The translations under genes were made by a program, and so were the position numbers. A stretch of 38,141 bases of DNA from a virus. The notes beneath the pieces were generated by a model. That model saw only the letters and a list, made by a program, of their open reading frames with translations, made no database searches and was not told the origin of the DNA. The DNA lies in IMG/VR virus record IMGVR_UViG_3300018426_000061, positions 1 to 38,141 of that record; one strand, 5' to 3'. Positions 17,601 through 23,289 of this stretch are shown in pieces. Each line of letters begins with the position of its first letter. Within the stretch, counting starts at the first letter, position 1.

Positions 17601-20593
17601 GCAATGGATTAGTTCGTTCGACAAAAACTGCTATGAAGTTTGATAGAACAGCAGGATCATTTACAATTACAGATATAAATGTAGAGGAAACATTTACTAG
17701 TAGCGGTAGTAAGTTTGAGTACGATTTAAAGTGGCCAATTGTACTAACTAGAGATAAAATTAGTGTTAAAGCAAATGGTATTGAACTAGGCAAAAGTGAA
17801 TATAGTTTTTCAAATGTTGTTGACACTTCTAAATCTTATAAAAGATCTAAGGGTAGAATTACAACTACAAGTGCATTATCTAACGGTACAATAGTTACCA
17901 TAGCATACGAAAAGTCTTTGGATATTTTAAATGCAGCAGATCGAATTAATGCATACTATACTCCTGCTACTGGTCAATTAGGCAAAGACTTAACACAACT
18001 TATGGTTGGTGTAGACTACGGCGGAGTAGAAGTAAAAGGAGTAGGCTTTGAAACAATACAAGGATGGGACAACGATGCTTGGTATACTTCAGAATGGGAT
18101 GCATATACAGATACTAACGAAGACGAAGTTTTCCAGTTTGATGAATCAACGGTAGAAATTAATCTGTCAAAGCCATTAGAGTTAGGCACCAGCTATAATG
18201 TATACTTAAATCAAGTTAGAATTGATGATCCTAATTACGATGGAAGTACTGCAATTGACAATCCTAATGCTATCATGCGCACACTAGTCGGCGACGGTGT
18301 AACAACCACAATGTACCTAGATGATTTTAAGCTTCAGACAATACAAAGTGATGGAAACAATACTGGTGCAGTAATAAATTATGATACAAGTGATAAACTA
18401 ATCATAAGAAAGAGTTCTAGTGATGGCACTTATGCATTAAATCCAAACACAATTGATACACAATTGTCAGGCGGTAATCTTGCTTATGGAAATGCTAGAG
18501 GTATTTCGTCTGAAGATATAACTATAGATGGTGATAATTTTGTATCACACATAACAAGCGGAAGTGTAGAAGAACACGTTCCGGGACAAGTACTAGACAC
18601 ACTTAACATCAAAGTGTATGAAAGACCATCGGGTAGTAACAGCAATATTACTAGCAATATTTTTTACGGCAACGGTACAACAACAGATTTTACAATTGAT
18701 GCTAATTTGTATGAAATTACTCAAGTTATAGTGAGTGTTGACGGTAATTTACAGCGTTTAACATCTGATTACACTGTTGATGTAGATACAAAGACTGTAC
18801 AATTTGTAACTGCGCCCGCGGCTAGAAGTGTAATTAGAATTAACGACTTTGGACTTGCAGGATCTAACATAATAGAAAGTGATACATTTACAAGCGACGG
18901 AAGTACGCTCAATATATTAACTGGAGTAAGTCATGAGGACGATCTTCAGAGTGTTGCTAGAGTAGACGGCGCAGACATAGATCATGAGATTGTTAACCAA
19001 GACGGTCGTGCAGTAATTAGTTTAGCAGAAGCTGCTGTGTTCAATGACGTAGTACAGTATGCTATCTTTAAGCCTGCAGATACAAGCAATTACAGTAAGA
19101 TAATCATAGAGAACATTACAGCAGATGGTAGTTCTGTAAGCTATGATCTATCAAATAAACCTGCTGTAAAAAATCCTTTAGAATGGAATACAGTAGTCAT
19201 AGCAGGCAACACTTTACTTGACCCAGGCTATGCACAAAAGTTTACAATGGACGATTCAACAAGATCATTTGTGTTAAACAACTCACAAATAGATTTAAAC
19301 AATATTCCTGGATATAGTCTTTATGTAGTAGCTGATGATTCTGTATTGGAATTTAATAAAGATTATACATGGACACCAGAAACTGGTACTATACATTTAA
19401 GTGCTGTGTTTGATCTAACAGGTAAGCAGACACTAGAAGTATATACAAGACATAATGCAGATTATACATTTGGAACTTTTGACACTGGAAACGATTTTGG
19501 TATTGATTCAGATACAATTACATTTACGTCTACGTATAGTGAAAGCACATTGTTAAAAGTTATTACATTTGCGAATCACGATCATAGAAACATCAATAGA
19601 CAGCGTATTACAGTCAAGGATAGAAGCGGTGTTGATACTACTTCGAATGACTATAATGTTTTAACAAATATACAACGTGGCCGTATACTGCTAGATACCG
19701 CAGTTGTAGATGCACAGTATGTTTGGGTTAGCAAAAACGGGCAGCTACTTACTCCTAATGGTGACTACAGCATCAATGCTACCGGAAGTAGTATCGAACT
19801 TGCAAGTCAGCCTAGTTTAAATGATGAGTTTTTAGTGGTGCATTTTGCAGCAGACCCTTTGCGTGATACTTTTGGCTGGCAGCAATTTAAAGATATTTTG
19901 AATAGAACTCATTATCAAAGTTTAGATTCTAGCAAAGCTTTTAAATTAAGTAATGATTTAAAGTGGTACGACAAAAAGATTGTGCTAGATGATGCAAGTG
20001 CTTTGTCTGAGCCAGACGCAGATGGTACACCGGGCGTTATTTGGATAGACGGCGAACGAATTGAGTATTTTGTTAAAGCAGATAACGAATTATCGCAGTT
20101 GAGACGTGGCACTTTGGGTACTGGAGTTAAAGGTATATACAGTGCAGGCACATCTGGTATTGAAGTTTCGGGAGCAAATAATGTTCCTTATAAAGACGAG
20201 TTGTATACTACTGTATATACTGGCGACGGAACAGCTGACGAGTTTGTGCTTGACTTTACTCCAAGTAGTAGTAACGAATTTGAAGTATTTGTTGGTGGTA
20301 AAAGACTCCGCAAAAATAGTATATCCTCTTATAGATTTGAATACACTGACGGTAATGGAACTGTAGTAGATAGTATTGCAATGGATTCTCCAGAAGGTGA
20401 TGTAACATTGCCTGCAGAGTTTTCTTACAGTGGTACAACATTAACATTAGCAAGCGTGCCTGCTGACAGTGTAAAAGTAGTAGTAATTAGAAAGAAAGGT
20501 TTGACCTGGAGTGACGCAGGTAAAACATTGTCAGAAAGCCAAACTGATATTGCTAAGTTCCTTCGATCGACAACAGTTGATTTACCCAGATAA
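5636..20593 (+). CDS. Giant 4985-residue virion structural protein at the gp7 position
   Basis: One unbroken reading frame of nearly 15 kb starting at TAATG on the gp6 stop, with GGAGGAA 12 bases upstream. By position, directly after gp6 in the baseplate operon, it is expected to be part of the baseplate or its peripheral fibres, where T4 has gp7. The N-terminal third (about 1-2100) contains blocks I associate with very large structural proteins of marine T4-like phages: FREYYWLPSGPS (about 145), HPWEMLGETIEPTWWQDTYG (about 1144) and WKHSIQEFLFWTLYN (about 1546). Then follow a split FG-GAP-like propeller (about 2125-3150), four CBM5/12-like modules, G-x-G-Y...AP repeats (3540-3980) and a series of beta domains to the end. 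It closes with WSDAGKTLSESQTDIAKFLR. I found only three cysteines and no signal peptide or membrane segment. The precise role is inferred. Confidence 0.85.
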   Translation: MAYDNFQNEPNLPNRGKSKRKSENHLPRIFRTPSNSKFLGSTLDQLIQPGVVGKLNGYVGRKTSKAYQSSDIYIGDVSQDRENYQLEPASVITDDLGNVSFYKDYNDYMNSLSNYNRSIQDHSTVNEQEFYAWNPFIDWDKFTNFREYYWLPSGPSTVSITGNSFDVESTYTVELSDNLDSYSYIFTPDGQTANPTLTLYRGVKYKFDVNVPNFPITFRTKLSDSSEFDLDSSTILLYDGVDIQGLETGTVTLELSTAAPDSLWYVAANDINMHGRIEVKDISDATEIDVDAEIVGKKTYTSGNGIALSNGIKISFAGNVLPASYSNKEYYVEGVGTAIKLIDANSLDVASAFTSEVIDEFDSEEFDSLPFSKALGYAKDKDYIVINRSATDGNLWARYNKWFHKSVIEASALANNLTASLDATQQATRPILEFEAGVRLYNYGTEAKTPIDLVDTITKDVFSTIEGSLGYNIDGVDLRDGHRILFTNDSDSLVKNRIFKVKFITYDGTVIDDANVSGQRQITLIEESDSISLADETVLVKQGTTYGGKTLHYKTNKWILGQEKTKVNQSPLFDLFDTNGYSFSDTAIYPSTTFVGNSIFAYKQGTGLNDTELGFPLAYRNITNVGDIVFESKLTTDTFTYVSNENVITEKAVSGFLHHHTDRSTFSNKTGWIKVTSSDQYVIRQFVFDNTFKNILIDQYDNSWDYVNDMQLIVYRNNSFQIRDVDYTVEQDATNFAKIVFVKKLVKDDVVVLKTKSSQVKNQNGYYEIPYSLERNPSNNQLDEFTLGEVNDHVATIIENTTGFTGINPGTNNLRDLGNVSINGRRFLQHSAPLNLPLYHITNDESNIIKSIKFAKNSYSKFKREFISVAETLGFQSDTKTHVDRILQEISKSQADTDLFYFSDMVPYGGFIKTDHPIEDSDEIYFPLGETFDKSVPSYRAVTVYLNDTQLVHGKDYTFNSEGYAVVTATKAPDDTITIYEYDSTKGNSIAPTPTKLGLYPAYEPKIFVDTTYQTDTKVIQGHDGSIIVAYDDYRDDLLLELEKRIYNNLKVSYNESEFNILEVKPSYYRSTSLSRESIDKSLLGDFFQWTKFVTIDYTSQTFSRENRFSYNYSESFDSKNNSLPGFWREIYKYYYDTDRPHTHPWEMLGETIEPTWWQDTYGAAPYTSDNLLMWEDIEAGIVKTPGQRIEYRSNYKRSGLSNIIPVDEHGDLVSPLEIGLVSNYNFNLIERPWVFGDGAPVEAAWRRSSEYPFAALVAFALNKPCKLFGTGFDKINQVRNLAGNLIYKPTGQRIRLEDIVFPMSKSDTTDVFTSGVINYIAEYVKSNVESTYTDYKNNVQSLTNQLGFKLAGFTDKTKLKLILDSRTPLNKGNVFVPEENYKIIINESSPVELLNYSGVIIEKIAEGFLIKGYSSNRSYFLTYPILSRKSDFAINVGGVSEPFVEWVSGNFYTAGTIVRNNSAFYRCSKDNKETEFSEVNFSPLAELPIEGGRDAIISTQFNKSKVVEVPYGTLFTEIQDVVDFLLGYEAYLLSKGFVFDFFDNTINKVLDWKHSIQEFLFWTLYNLDSGAAISLSPSASYLQLASNSTIVSNILTGPNDYTLLQADGSYLDIENTTLSRLDNDFVMFINPDVTGQGVFYVELPMTQTEHVVLLDNETVFNDIIYDKTPGYRQERIKLLGYRTEEWTGSTNIPGFIYSDATAAEWKQNVPYDIGTLVKHKQFYYVADVKVAPSTVFNDAEWIKLSEQPRQGLFPNFEYKTNQFTDFYDLDSDNLDTEQQRFAQHLIGYQKRDYLENIINNSVSQYKFYQGMILEKGTSNALSKLFDVLASSDKDSLEFYEEWAIRDGQYGGVDIFDEFEAPIDESKILANPQPILLTNQSSEFTSDVVYRLKPFEVSVPTKNYDNNPFPTKVVVDTFTNSPGYVHKEDVVKIVDTMDDLVGTKIKTVRRNEFVWAGKEGLSWSVNRHIRADVDIASINVGSTIKITTNNLIKDIEKDDIVGIHSVYGISSQAELLEDSSKLQTTIKKFSEFDFFAKVVSVENAILELEIPEASRDAVGSLTGAISNAELTRFEPARFANTADANTAMQNYFQPNTKLWIDKIGTNSEWKVLTNDNLYTEAEIFDGPSTADDSSFTKSSTFATAITANNSGNVLCVGDPNSLNGIVYVYRRAGKNKKWVFNQYLTPADYAADGQAFGSSIELSEDGQWLIVGSPKASNVKSKFKNAFSNTTTYAKNEIVSYKNRLWRAKFDLLYSSAGVNFNTFSSTVQNIYALENQTNSNADVPVIYVGNYSIPSGTATAPFTDTVNHILVRAPKTLYDNTITEDSTGNWEIKLDWNTLSYGYQDVLLPTATQPFNGNYSVLNESFFDGTHAIRRSIDTVIYFDSLTVVPELGETVQTDTGTAEIDYVHSNTDGKYVVYLRSKTGSFNSTDSLYRVSGEYIGDFEKQADADGTVYGGFWWIDTPNYTPAYSSTLSDQGRGLVYVDMANDSTFGNTYHNILDNNTTVIDSENNKNSYIRVLTSDGFPNANNANGTILDSRYVVRAPKALTDTLSVSDTVNLYVNQLPNYSAGLQKDITDIGLTTADTNKEVSVAGLWDGYIGLRFTKFQTNGQPYIPQVGQTVRDKRTGATAKVQFIQRNYLDATLFVSDVTGAWSKGESYSDLSEIEFLAISGGSGIYQVDREIGDIQHVSVGSATIGKLIVVDTGTDISLPTQQILEGAEYWFYTNRQVLGDPRAQEAPSISNSDWEVVYNIPVDTAGTASSFTNQGVYSVYKNDGTAFSEYGSYIVQDAQTDSNLGANVKIRKKGDTYKAFVQAAGNGTAALPGKIYFFNKGIYETVSYDWESSKFKSYKGPFDESLAYRQGDIVFVSEDRDALYEARLNIVAGTAFSLDNWTKKSDYVDYVGFIPNNTNIVVINDSTDFSSVLDNDNVETFGDEFDVSKDGAVVVSKVTYENKPSTVVVYRNVDENYQHSQIVIAGDESSAINEWKTAISSDGMFIAISKPLEDIYQSNEGQVFIYKQVNGEFTLDHTLENSNYKNGEQFGYNIDFDGNRLLVSAKNSDAVTPTIFDNSQTYFDSGFTNFSYTNEFQGIVYVYENVDNEYLLAQKLNAKDQNLRDFGKHVLLKNNDIFIGIPIKPQTYTGTNIGEVYNFKITDSSKNMWRTLREIQSTVDLEKIKEVYLYNTKTNTRIANLDYIDINQGKISGLADQEINYKTNDDPAVYSVGLDTDNVDVNNTWGSEQVGQVWWDLTNAKFYNPYQSEIIYSAQTWNTAFGSSSVDVYEWIESPYLPSKYNELSKAGNAEAIRNGITGTAKTESTYVSRKVYDTIAKTFSNKYYYWVKDKTTIPVQSDRNFSVKAISSYIADPNNNGVESISFLSADRFVLNNVNKYLSAKDVSLNVQFYNQENTDVNVHTQYKIISENLETSQPTDDVITKWFDSLIGYDSNLLPVPDTSIPTKYRYGNLSKPRQSWFVNRLEALKQVVERINLVLKDTLIVDSKTLTPLFDTDPAPAASSNLYDESVDDLEDLADIQTEKLIPAILTPVVENGKITKVEITNPGRGYKNAPPVIVYGKGSDAEVNVTVDSLGRVRTATVVKQGTNYLSDTILTIRKYAVLVKNDSTISNKWAIYERDGESWIRKSKQKYDTTLYWNYIDWYAAGFNANTRIDHIVSNSHGLINANINRNEIVKIQNVGSGGWLLLKRKDVTNSLDYTIDYDTIGREKGTIEFGSNLYEPPSFGFDSNSFDIKFYDFLPVYELRTILSAIKDNIFVNDLLLEFNRLFFASLRYVLSEQTNTDWLFKTSFVKAKHNVGQLRQDITFNNDNLADYEEYIKEVKPFKSKIREYLSSYERLEPTNSFVTDFDLTPVYDAQDGKLIHADTKIVDNEITVLDEIIENYPNKHWANNNGYEVTAVHINNAGSKYRTAPVVKLSGGGGTGAEIKTYVGTSGKITKVEIVNPGSGYTSAPSIELLHNIEEGGTNGEISLEIGNGLVRSTKTAMKFDRTAGSFTITDINVEETFTSSGSKFEYDLKWPIVLTRDKISVKANGIELGKSEYSFSNVVDTSKSYKRSKGRITTTSALSNGTIVTIAYEKSLDILNAADRINAYYTPATGQLGKDLTQLMVGVDYGGVEVKGVGFETIQGWDNDAWYTSEWDAYTDTNEDEVFQFDESTVEINLSKPLELGTSYNVYLNQVRIDDPNYDGSTAIDNPNAIMRTLVGDGVTTTMYLDDFKLQTIQSDGNNTGAVINYDTSDKLIIRKSSSDGTYALNPNTIDTQLSGGNLAYGNARGISSEDITIDGDNFVSHITSGSVEEHVPGQVLDTLNIKVYERPSGSNSNITSNIFYGNGTTTDFTIDANLYEITQVIVSVDGNLQRLTSDYTVDVDTKTVQFVTAPAARSVIRINDFGLAGSNIIESDTFTSDGSTLNILTGVSHEDDLQSVARVDGADIDHEIVNQDGRAVISLAEAAVFNDVVQYAIFKPADTSNYSKIIIENITADGSSVSYDLSNKPAVKNPLEWNTVVIAGNTLLDPGYAQKFTMDDSTRSFVLNNSQIDLNNIPGYSLYVVADDSVLEFNKDYTWTPETGTIHLSAVFDLTGKQTLEVYTRHNADYTFGTFDTGNDFGIDSDTITFTSTYSESTLLKVITFANHDHRNINRQRITVKDRSGVDTTSNDYNVLTNIQRGRILLDTAVVDAQYVWVSKNGQLLTPNGDYSINATGSSIELASQPSLNDEFLVVHFAADPLRDTFGWQQFKDILNRTHYQSLDSSKAFKLSNDLKWYDKKIVLDDASALSEPDADGTPGVIWIDGERIEYFVKADNELSQLRRGTLGTGVKGIYSAGTSGIEVSGANNVPYKDELYTTVYTGDGTADEFVLDFTPSSSNEFEVFVGGKRLRKNSISSYRFEYTDGNGTVVDSIAMDSPEGDVTLPAEFSYSGTTLTLASVPADSVKVVVIRKKGLTWSDAGKTLSESQTDIAKFLRSTTVDLPR
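9970..14340 (+). repeat. Four CBM5/12-like modules scattered in the giant protein
   Basis: Four segments share the pattern W/Y-x(3-6)-Y-x-x-G-x-I/V-V-x(4-9)-Y/W-x-A/C, typical of small carbohydrate-binding modules of the CBM5/12 type. They are WVSGNFYTAGTIVRNNSAFY (about residue 1446, base 9973), WKQNVPYDIGTLVKHKQFYY (about 1705, base 10750), TTTYAKNEIVSYKNRLWRA (about 2230, base 12325) and SLAYRQGDIVFVSEDRDALY (about 2860, base 14208). Three are followed 15-25 residues later by a closing aromatic (FNDAEW, LDNW, VNF). The pattern is seen in the sequence; a role in gripping cell-surface glycans is inferred. Confidence 0.5.
12010..15080 (+). other. Split FG-GAP-like beta-propeller domain in the giant protein
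   Basis: Recurrent blades follow the pattern FG-x-x-(I/V)-x-(L/F)-x-x-(D/N)-G-x-x-(L/V)-x-V-G-x-P ... G-x-V-Y-V-Y. Seen are SGNVLCVGDP/NGIVYVYRR (about 2150), GQAFGSSIELSEDGQWLIVG (about 2193), VSKDGAVVVS/STVVVYRN (about 2943), EWKTAISSDGMFIAISKP/EGQVFIYKQ (about 2985), GEQFGYNIDFDGNRLLVSAK/QGIVYVYEN (about 3045) and LRDFGKHVLLKNNDIFIGIP (about 3125). That is six recognisable blades of what is normally a seven-bladed fold. Blade two breaks off after its GSPKAS, and about 720 residues of other material, including two CBM-like modules, intervene before blade three. Propellers of this type usually mediate binding. Confidence 0.6.
16255..17560 (+). repeat. G-x-G-Y...AP repeat pairs in the giant protein
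   Basis: Two clusters of a short beta repeat of the form V-x-I-x-N-x-G-x-x-Y-x-x-A-P-x-(V/I) lie about 360 residues apart. The first cluster has KVEITNPGRGYKNAPPVIVY (about 3555) followed by a weaker copy, TATVVKQGTNYLSDTILTI (about 3588). The second has AVHINNAGSKYRTAPVVKLS (about 3913) followed by KVEIVNPGSGYTSAPSIELL (about 3948). The lead copies KVEITNPGRGY and KVEIVNPGSGY are nearly identical, suggesting duplication. Such repeats are common in marine phage tail proteins; I assign no function beyond structure. Confidence 0.65.
18650..20545 (+). repeat. C-terminal series of similar beta domains in the giant protein
   Basis: The last 640 or so residues contain successive domains of the form G-(N/D)-G-T-x-x-x-F-x-(L/I) ... 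(V/F)-x-V-x-G-x-x-L/R ... Y-x-x-(D/E) ... (V/L)-x-L/F-x-x-x-P ... V-x-V. Examples begin at YGNGTTTDFTIDANLYEI (about residue 4345), FTSDGSTLNILTGVSHEDD (about 4420), TFTSTYSESTLLKVITF (about 4632) and YTGDGTADEFVLDFTPSSS (about 4862). This resembles repeated shaft or attachment domains of tail fibre proteins. Boundaries are approximate and by eye. Confidence 0.5.
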
Positions 20594-20596
20594 ATA
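20589..20596 (+). promoter_or_regulatory. T4-type late promoter element overlapping the giant gene's stop
   Basis: GATAAATA spans the end of the giant gene; its TAA (20591-20593) is that gene's stop codon. It lies 21 bases before the ATG of the 203-residue structural gene, the same placement as the element before gp6. It would start a new late transcript for the fibre genes. Confidence 0.6.
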
Positions 20597-20617
20597 TAGT
20601 TAACAGGAATATAAAAA

Positions 20618-21229
20618 ATGAACACATTTAACGATCTAAACGGAGTGCTTATTGAAGGTCATATCAAAATAAGTGACCCTGATACAGGCGACGTTATAAT
20701 CAATAAAAGAAATGCAATTCACTATGAAAACATGAGTATTTCTTTAGCTGAGAGTTTGGGTAATAATGGCAGTGGGTTTATATATCAAATGGCATTTGGT
20801 AACGGCGGCACTAGTGTCGATCCAACTGGTATTATTACATATCTTACTCCTAATAGTACAGGAACAAACGCAAGTTTATATAATCAAACGTATGCAAAAA
20901 TTGTTGATGATCGCAGTGCGAATAACACAGATCCATTTAGAAACAAAATAGAAACACGTCATGTAAGTGGAACAAATTATACCGACGTACTAGTATCATG
21001 TTTATTAGACTACGGCGAACCGTCTGGGCAAGACGCATTTGATAATTCTGCAAATACAGAAGGCACGTTTATTTTTGATGAGCTAGGACTTAGATCATAC
21101 GACCCTGATGGTAATGGTAGATTGCTAACACATGTTATTTTTCATCCAGTACAAAAAAGCTTAAACAGACTTATTCAAGTTGATTATACTGTGCGTGTGC
21201 AAAGCTTAACAGGATTTAACGAGGAATAG
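20618..21229 (+). CDS. Small virion structural protein between baseplate and tail fibre genes
   Basis: A 203-residue soluble protein that I recognise only as a type found between baseplate and fibre genes in marine T4-like phages; I cannot name it. Visible features are an N-terminal GHIKISDPDTGDVIINKRNA, NMSISLAESL, then MAFGNGGTSVDPTG (about residues 59-72), and a C-terminal half rich in beta strands (HVSGTNYTDVLVSCLLDYGE, FIFDELGLRSYDPDGNGRLL). No signal peptide or membrane segment is seen. AGGA nine bases upstream supports the ATG, and a late promoter element lies 21 bases upstream. The next gene follows after two bases. It may connect the baseplate to the fibres, but that is inference from position only. 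Confidence 0.75.
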   Translation: MNTFNDLNGVLIEGHIKISDPDTGDVIINKRNAIHYENMSISLAESLGNNGSGFIYQMAFGNGGTSVDPTGIITYLTPNSTGTNASLYNQTYAKIVDDRSANNTDPFRNKIETRHVSGTNYTDVLVSCLLDYGEPSGQDAFDNSANTEGTFIFDELGLRSYDPDGNGRLLTHVIFHPVQKSLNRLIQVDYTVRVQSLTGFNEE

Positions 21230-21231
21230 AA

Positions 21232-23289
21232 ATGGCATATACTATTAACTTTTCAGATAGCGGAAAAAATGCATTAACTGTTGAAGATAATACAATTAAT
21301 AACGAAACTAGCCTTAAAATTCCTGGAAAAAATTCCCTAGGATACGGACAGGTTATTGCTGAAGATTTAATCAAATTATTAGAAAATTTTGCAAATGTAT
21401 TAGAACCAGACAATCCTGTCGAAGGGCAATTATGGTATGATAATGTAAATGAACAGTTACAAGTTTACGATGGTACTAAATTTACAAGTGCAGGCGGCTT
21501 ACAAAAGTCAGATACTATACCAGCTGTTGCAAATAGTGTAACAGGGGACCTGTGGGTAGATAAAGCAAAACAACAGCTTTATTTGTTTTCAGGATCTGAG
21601 TGGCTGTTAGTTGGACCTGAATACAGTAGTGGATTGACCACAGGTGTAAAAGTTACACAAATTACAGGTACAGATGATGCAAGCTATAATGTAATTCAGA
21701 TGGAAGTAAATGCAAAAGTAGTTGCAATAATTGCGTTTGACACGTTTGTACCAAAAACTTTTATAAATGGGTTTGCTGGACAAACTCTAAAGCCGGGATA
21801 TAATTTAGCTGATACAGTAAAATATTATGGAATCGCAGAAAAAGCAGAATCACTTATTGTGTCAAATAAGTCTGTTACTGCAAATAATTTTTTAAGAGGA
21901 GATACAGAATCTACTTCTTTTAGTCCACTCAATATTCAGAATAATGACGGTATCACACTAGGCGGAAATAGAGAAGTATCACTTTCGTTAGCAAGCGGTA
22001 ACGGTGTACTTAGGCATACTACTGACGGAAGTAACATATACTTGCAAACAAAGTCTAGCGGTGATACAAATACAGTGTTATCAGTAGGTAGTAACAAAAG
22101 AGTAGGTGTTAACACAGTAGCGCCTGATAGTGCATTAGAAGTAGTAGGCACTGTGAAAGCATCTGGTGCATTAACTATTACAGATACCACATCTAGCACA
22201 AGTATTTCTACAGGGGCTATAGTCACATCAGGCGGTGTTGGGATAAATCAAAATATTAATGTTGGTGGAAAAGCAACTATTGAAGAATCTGCAACATTTG
22301 GTAATCAATATCTAGCAGCATTACCTGCTACTCATGCAAGAGCCAGTGGTGATTCAGAAAGTGATATTATTTTACCTGACAGCGATAATACACGTAACAT
22401 AGGGAATAGCGTAAAAAGATTTGCAAATGTTTATGCAAGTAAATTTATAGGTAACTTAGAAGGTAATGTGTCGGGCTCTGTATCAGGCACAGCAACTTCT
22501 GCTAGTAAACTTGTAAATTCTACAACATTTTCATATACAGGTGACGTAGAGACAGTATCGGATACATTTGATGGCCAAGGCGGCACAAAAACTTTTGATC
22601 TAACGATTTCTCCTACAGTAATTTCTACAAAAACACTAGCGTCAGACAGTCTAGATAGTGATACGTTTATAATAGATAGAAACAGCGGCACAGACACTGG
22701 TTTAAGAAAAATTTCTAGATCAACCCTGTTTAACGCAATACCCGGATTAAGCCCGGTAGGCGGAATGATGATTTGGCCAGGCGCAACTGAACCAACTGGC
22801 TGGAAGTTTTGTAACGGGCAAGAACTAGAAACATCTGTATATAGTGCACTATTTGCAATTTTAGGTTATACATATAATCCAACACCGTCAAGTGGTAAAT
22901 TTGCACTACCGGATTTGCGTGGTAGGTTGCCACTAGGTTTATATAACATGGGAAGTACTACTCCGTCATCTACAGATAATAGAGTTACAGGTGCTACAAC
23001 TTTAGCACAAGTCGCAGGAGAAAAAGAAGTAACAATCGATGTTACTAATCTTCCAGAACACGAACATGATATGAGATCAGAAACAGGACAACAGTTTTTT
23101 GCTCATAGAGAAACAAAAGAAGCGTCATTACCGTCTGGGGTATTGTCAGCAGACTTTACAATAGGATCTGCTACAAGTGAAAAAATACCTACGAGTGGTG
23201 GTGTAAACAGCACAACATTAGGTGCAGCTCTTGATGTTACTAATCCATATCTTGCAATGAATTATATCATCTACACAGGAGTTAATTAA
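21232..23289 (+). CDS. Tail fibre protein with phage tail-collar domain
   Basis: A 685-residue fibre protein in three parts. Residues 1 to about 210 are shared with the next two genes and carry two copies of a short repeat, GQLWYDNVNEQLQVYDGTKF (about 66) and GDLWVDKAKQQLYLFSGSEW, the latter ending in LVGP. This is the probable baseplate anchor. The middle (about 290-420) is fibre-like, with SALEVVGTVKASGALTITD, TGAIVTSGGVGI and the Gly/Ser/Ala-rich GNLEGNVSGSVSGTATSASK. The C-terminus (about 509-573) is a classical tail-collar domain, with GGMMIWPGATEPTGWKFCNG and GKFALPDLRGRLPLGL, and the chain ends NPYLAMNYIIYTGVN. In T4 such a domain is found in gp12, the short tail fibre that grips the cell. 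GAGGA lies just upstream of the start. Confidence 0.87.
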   Translation: MAYTINFSDSGKNALTVEDNTINNETSLKIPGKNSLGYGQVIAEDLIKLLENFANVLEPDNPVEGQLWYDNVNEQLQVYDGTKFTSAGGLQKSDTIPAVANSVTGDLWVDKAKQQLYLFSGSEWLLVGPEYSSGLTTGVKVTQITGTDDASYNVIQMEVNAKVVAIIAFDTFVPKTFINGFAGQTLKPGYNLADTVKYYGIAEKAESLIVSNKSVTANNFLRGDTESTSFSPLNIQNNDGITLGGNREVSLSLASGNGVLRHTTDGSNIYLQTKSSGDTNTVLSVGSNKRVGVNTVAPDSALEVVGTVKASGALTITDTTSSTSISTGAIVTSGGVGINQNINVGGKATIEESATFGNQYLAALPATHARASGDSESDIILPDSDNTRNIGNSVKRFANVYASKFIGNLEGNVSGSVSGTATSASKLVNSTTFSYTGDVETVSDTFDGQGGTKTFDLTISPTVISTKTLASDSLDSDTFIIDRNSGTDTGLRKISRSTLFNAIPGLSPVGGMMIWPGATEPTGWKFCNGQELETSVYSALFAILGYTYNPTPSSGKFALPDLRGRLPLGLYNMGSTTPSSTDNRVTGATTLAQVAGEKEVTIDVTNLPEHEHDMRSETGQQFFAHRETKEASLPSGVLSADFTIGSATSEKIPTSGGVNSTTLGAALDVTNPYLAMNYIIYTGVN

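Noticed and set aside
20106-20366. Plus-strand open frame of 86 codons inside the end of the giant gene
   Set aside because: It overlaps the C-terminal domain series of the giant protein in another frame; its translation is Leu/Val-rich and has no domain signature, so it is a shadow.
20766-20951. Plus-strand open frame of 61 codons inside the 203-residue structural gene
   Set aside because: Fully contained in a better-supported gene in another frame, with no independent start signal.
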